The translations under genes and the position numbers were made by a program. The notes under the pieces were generated by a model. The model was not told the origin of the DNA. It saw nothing but the letters and a program-made list of their open reading frames with translations, and did not search any database. A DNA stretch of 7,403 bases from Kangiellaceae bacterium (GTDB lineage Bacteria; Pseudomonadota; Gammaproteobacteria; Enterobacterales; Kangiellaceae): assembly GCA_030148365.1 (NCBI GenBank), contig JASBTO010000160.1:1-7403 (forward strand), given 5' to 3'. Below, one piece after another: positions 5,730-7,403 of this stretch; within the stretch, counting starts at the first letter, position 1; the number at the start of each line of letters is the position of its first letter.

Positions 5730-6005
5730 ATGAGAAATTCCGCCCCTGCCATGGCCTCATCCTGGTACGTCTACATCCTCGGTTGCGCCGATGGCAGCCT
5801 CTACACCGGCGTCACCACGGATCCCGAGCGCCGCCTGCAGGAACACAATGCCGGAGCCCTGGGCGCACGCTACACCCGGCCGCGACGACCGGTCGAGCTG
5901 CTTTACCAGGAGTCAGCGCCGGATCGCTCGGCAGCCCTGAAGCGGGAATACGCCATAAAGCAACTCAGCAAGGCCCGCAAACTCTCCTTGATCGACGGCC
6001 CCTGA
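5730..6005 (+). CDS. GIY-YIG domain protein, YhbQ/UPF0213-like
   Basis: This 91-residue protein consists almost wholly of one GIY-YIG nuclease domain. The first motif is WYVYIL (12-17) and the second YTG (25-27), followed by the basic stretch DPERRLQEHN with Arg34/Arg35 and His39, and Glu73 in KREYAIK as the likely metal-binding acid. These match the small stand-alone UPF0213/YhbQ group, which is usually about 80-100 residues long. E. coli YhbQ has been linked to DNA damage, but the physiological role of most members is unknown. The start is uncertain: ATG 5730 gives this length, while ATG 5751 (residue 8) is nearer the usual family start just before WYVYIL; neither has a good Shine-Dalgarno sequence. 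The gene is followed after 67 bp by the ABC-F gene, which has its own promoter-like sequence. Confidence 0.85.
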   Translation: MRNSAPAMASSWYVYILGCADGSLYTGVTTDPERRLQEHNAGALGARYTRPRRPVELLYQESAPDRSAALKREYAIKQLSKARKLSLIDGP

Positions 6006-6037
6006 TCCGACCGTTCTCTTCAATCCGGCAAATGCGT

Positions 6038-6066
6038 CTGGGAATTGCCGCTGTTGCCGTTATAAT
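6038..6066 (+). promoter_or_regulatory. Promoter of the ABC-F gene with a perfect -10, likely leaderless
   Basis: A perfect TATAAT (6061-6066) ends 6 bp before the ABC-F ATG (6073). CTGGGA (6038-6043) is a poor -35, 17 bp upstream. Starting 6-8 bases after the -10, transcription would begin at about 6073, the A of the ATG itself, giving an mRNA without a leader. No Shine-Dalgarno sequence is present upstream. Confidence 0.45.
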
Positions 6067-6072
6067 GCCGCC

Positions 6073-7403
6073 ATGATTCGACTCCAGAACATCACCCTCC
6101 AGCGCGGCCCCCAGACCCTGCTCGAAGATACCAGCCTCACCATTCACCCGGGCCGGCGGATCGGCGTGATTGGCCGCAATGGCTGCGGCAAATCCAGCCT
6201 GTTCCGGGTGCTGCTCCGTGAATTGCCGCTGGACGGCGGTGAGCTGACGATCCCGGGGCAGTGGCGCATTGCTCATATGGCGCAGGAAGTCTCCGCCACC
6301 AACCGCAGCTCGCTGGACTATGTCCTGGACGGCGACGGAGATTTACGGCGCATCCAGAGGCAACTCAGCGAGGCTGAGCAGCAGGGCCGGGATCACGAGC
6401 TCGGTCACCTGTATGCCGAGCTGGAGGCCATCCACGGCTTCGACGCCAGCTACCGGGCCGAGCAACTGCTGCACGGTCTCGGTTTTGACCAGACCGAAGT
6501 CAACGCCCCGGTGAGCAGCTTTTCCGGCGGCTGGCGCATACGGCTGAACCTGGCCCAGGCCTTGATGAGCCGCTCGGATTTATTGCTTCTCGATGAGCCG
6601 ACCAACCACCTGGATCTGGACGCTACCCTGTGGCTCGAGCAATGGCTCAAGGAGTATCCGGGCACCCTGCTGCTGATCTCCCACGACCGCGACTTCCTCG
6701 ACAATGTCGCCGATGAAATTGTACATATGGAGCACCGGCAAATGTTCAGCTACCGGGGCAATTATTCCCAGTTCGAACAACAGCGCGCCTTGCGCCTCGC
6801 CGAGCAACAGGCCGTCTTTGAAAAGCAGCAACGCCGGGTGAAGGAAATCCACTCGTTCGTGACCCGCTTCAAGGCCAAAGCCTCCAAGGCCAAGCAGGCC
6901 CAGAGCCGGGTCAAGGAACTCGAGCGCATGGAAATGATTGCGCCCGCCCATGTCGACTCTCCCTTTCACTTCATCTTCCGGGAAGCGGACAAGACCTCCA
7001 ACGTGCTGGTGAGCCTGGCAGATGCCGAGATCGGTTATCAAGCCTCCGGAAACGCCAGCGAAGACACCGACACCTCGACCATTCTCGACGGGGTCAACGT
7101 GCTCCTCCAGCCGGGTAGCCGGATTGGCCTGCTGGGCCCCAATGGCGCCGGCAAATCCACCCTGATCAAGACGCTGGTGGGCGATCTGCCGCTGCTGTCC
7201 GGCGACATGACCAAGGGACAGCACCTGAAAATCGGATACTTTGCCCAGCACCAGCTCGAAGCCCTGGATCTGCAGGCCAGTGCCCTGCTGCATATCCAGC
7301 GACTGTCGGCCAAGGCCACGGAGCAGGAGATCAGAAACTTCCTCGGCGGTTTCAATTTTCACGGCGACAAGGCCCTTGAACCGGTGGCGCCTTTTTCCGG
7401 TGG
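6073..7403 (+). CDS. ABC-F family ATPase, YheS-like, partial at the right edge
   Basis: The frame from ATG 6073 is open for 443 codons to the window end; E. coli YheS has about 637 residues, so roughly two thirds is present. Domain 1 has Walker A GRNGCGKS (34-41), signature SFSGG (149-153), Walker B ending at Asp174-Glu175 in LLLLDEPTNHLD, and the SHDRDFLD switch. A basic, helical interdomain linker (about 242-292) follows, with repeated Lys/Ala/Gln as expected for the element that reaches the ribosomal peptidyl-transferase centre. Domain 2 starts with Walker A GPNGAGKS (355-362), and the window ends in its signature (PFSGG). There are no membrane helices, so this is not a transporter. ABC-F proteins bind the ribosomal E site in the cytoplasm and relieve stalled or poorly positioned translation. 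The N-terminus (MIRLQNITLQRG) aligns with the usual YheS start, fixing the ATG despite the absent ribosome binding site. Confidence 0.93.
   Translation, partial: MIRLQNITLQRGPQTLLEDTSLTIHPGRRIGVIGRNGCGKSSLFRVLLRELPLDGGELTIPGQWRIAHMAQEVSATNRSSLDYVLDGDGDLRRIQRQLSEAEQQGRDHELGHLYAELEAIHGFDASYRAEQLLHGLGFDQTEVNAPVSSFSGGWRIRLNLAQALMSRSDLLLLDEPTNHLDLDATLWLEQWLKEYPGTLLLISHDRDFLDNVADEIVHMEHRQMFSYRGNYSQFEQQRALRLAEQQAVFEKQQRRVKEIHSFVTRFKAKASKAKQAQSRVKELERMEMIAPAHVDSPFHFIFREADKTSNVLVSLADAEIGYQASGNASEDTDTSTILDGVNVLLQPGSRIGLLGPNGAGKSTLIKTLVGDLPLLSGDMTKGQHLKIGYFAQHQLEALDLQASALLHIQRLSAKATEQEIRNFLGGFNFHGDKALEPVAPFSG

Noticed and set aside
6026..6050. CGGCAA/TTGCCG inverted repeat after the GIY-YIG gene as a terminator
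   Set aside because: The arms are only 6 bp with a 13-base loop and no T-run; it more likely overlaps the ABC-F promoter by chance.
6065..6076. Three-codon upstream ORF (ATG CCG CCA TGA) overlapping the ABC-F start
   Set aside because: Its ATG lies within the TATAAT box, so it would not be transcribed from that promoter, and it has no ribosome binding site.
6580..7362. 260-codon minus-strand ORF opposite the ABC-F gene
   Set aside because: It is exactly antisense to conserved ABC-F coding sequence, has no recognisable domain or ribosome binding site, and is a usual by-product of GC-rich codon bias.

Overview
The window looks like chromosomal DNA of a free-living gammaproteobacterium, possibly a marine or halophilic lineage. 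This rests on moderately high GC content, a YheS-type ABC-F ATPase, a YdcR-like MocR regulator and a DUF4124-like envelope protein. It is inferred from protein families and style only, and no species is assigned. There are no rRNA or tRNA genes, CRISPR arrays, insertion sequences or phage genes that I can recognise.

Layout. (1) Positions 1-780 are a weakly annotated, compositionally different zone. It holds a minus-strand ORF that runs off the left edge (1-497, one membrane segment, no recognised family) and a doubtful 71-codon minus-strand ORF (526-741). (2) A DoxX-family membrane protein (788-1243, plus) faces an EamA/DMT-type transporter (1268-2245, minus). (3) The transporter is divergent from a MocR-type regulator (2380-3828, plus), which is a GntR winged helix fused to an aminotransferase fold. 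The 134-bp gap between them holds a sigma70-like promoter whose -35/-10 spacer is filled by a perfect dyad, a direct repeat, and a hairpin in the transporter leader. This suggests a self-contained regulator-transporter module. (4) Convergent to the regulator is a two-gene minus-strand unit: an envelope-anchored DUF4124-like protein (4770-5558) overlapping by 13 bp a secreted metallo-beta-lactamase-fold hydrolase (3850-4782). (5) On the plus strand follow a small GIY-YIG domain protein (5730-6005) and the first 443 codons of a YheS-type ABC-F ribosome-associated ATPase (6073 to the right edge). The ABC-F gene has a perfect TATAAT box only 6 bp before its ATG, so its mRNA may be leaderless.

Most genes are ordinary housekeeping or accessory functions. 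I do not see a convincing new multi-gene system. The items most worth a second look are the MocR/EamA control region, the probable leaderless ABC-F start, and the unrecognised left-edge gene with a possible frameshift.
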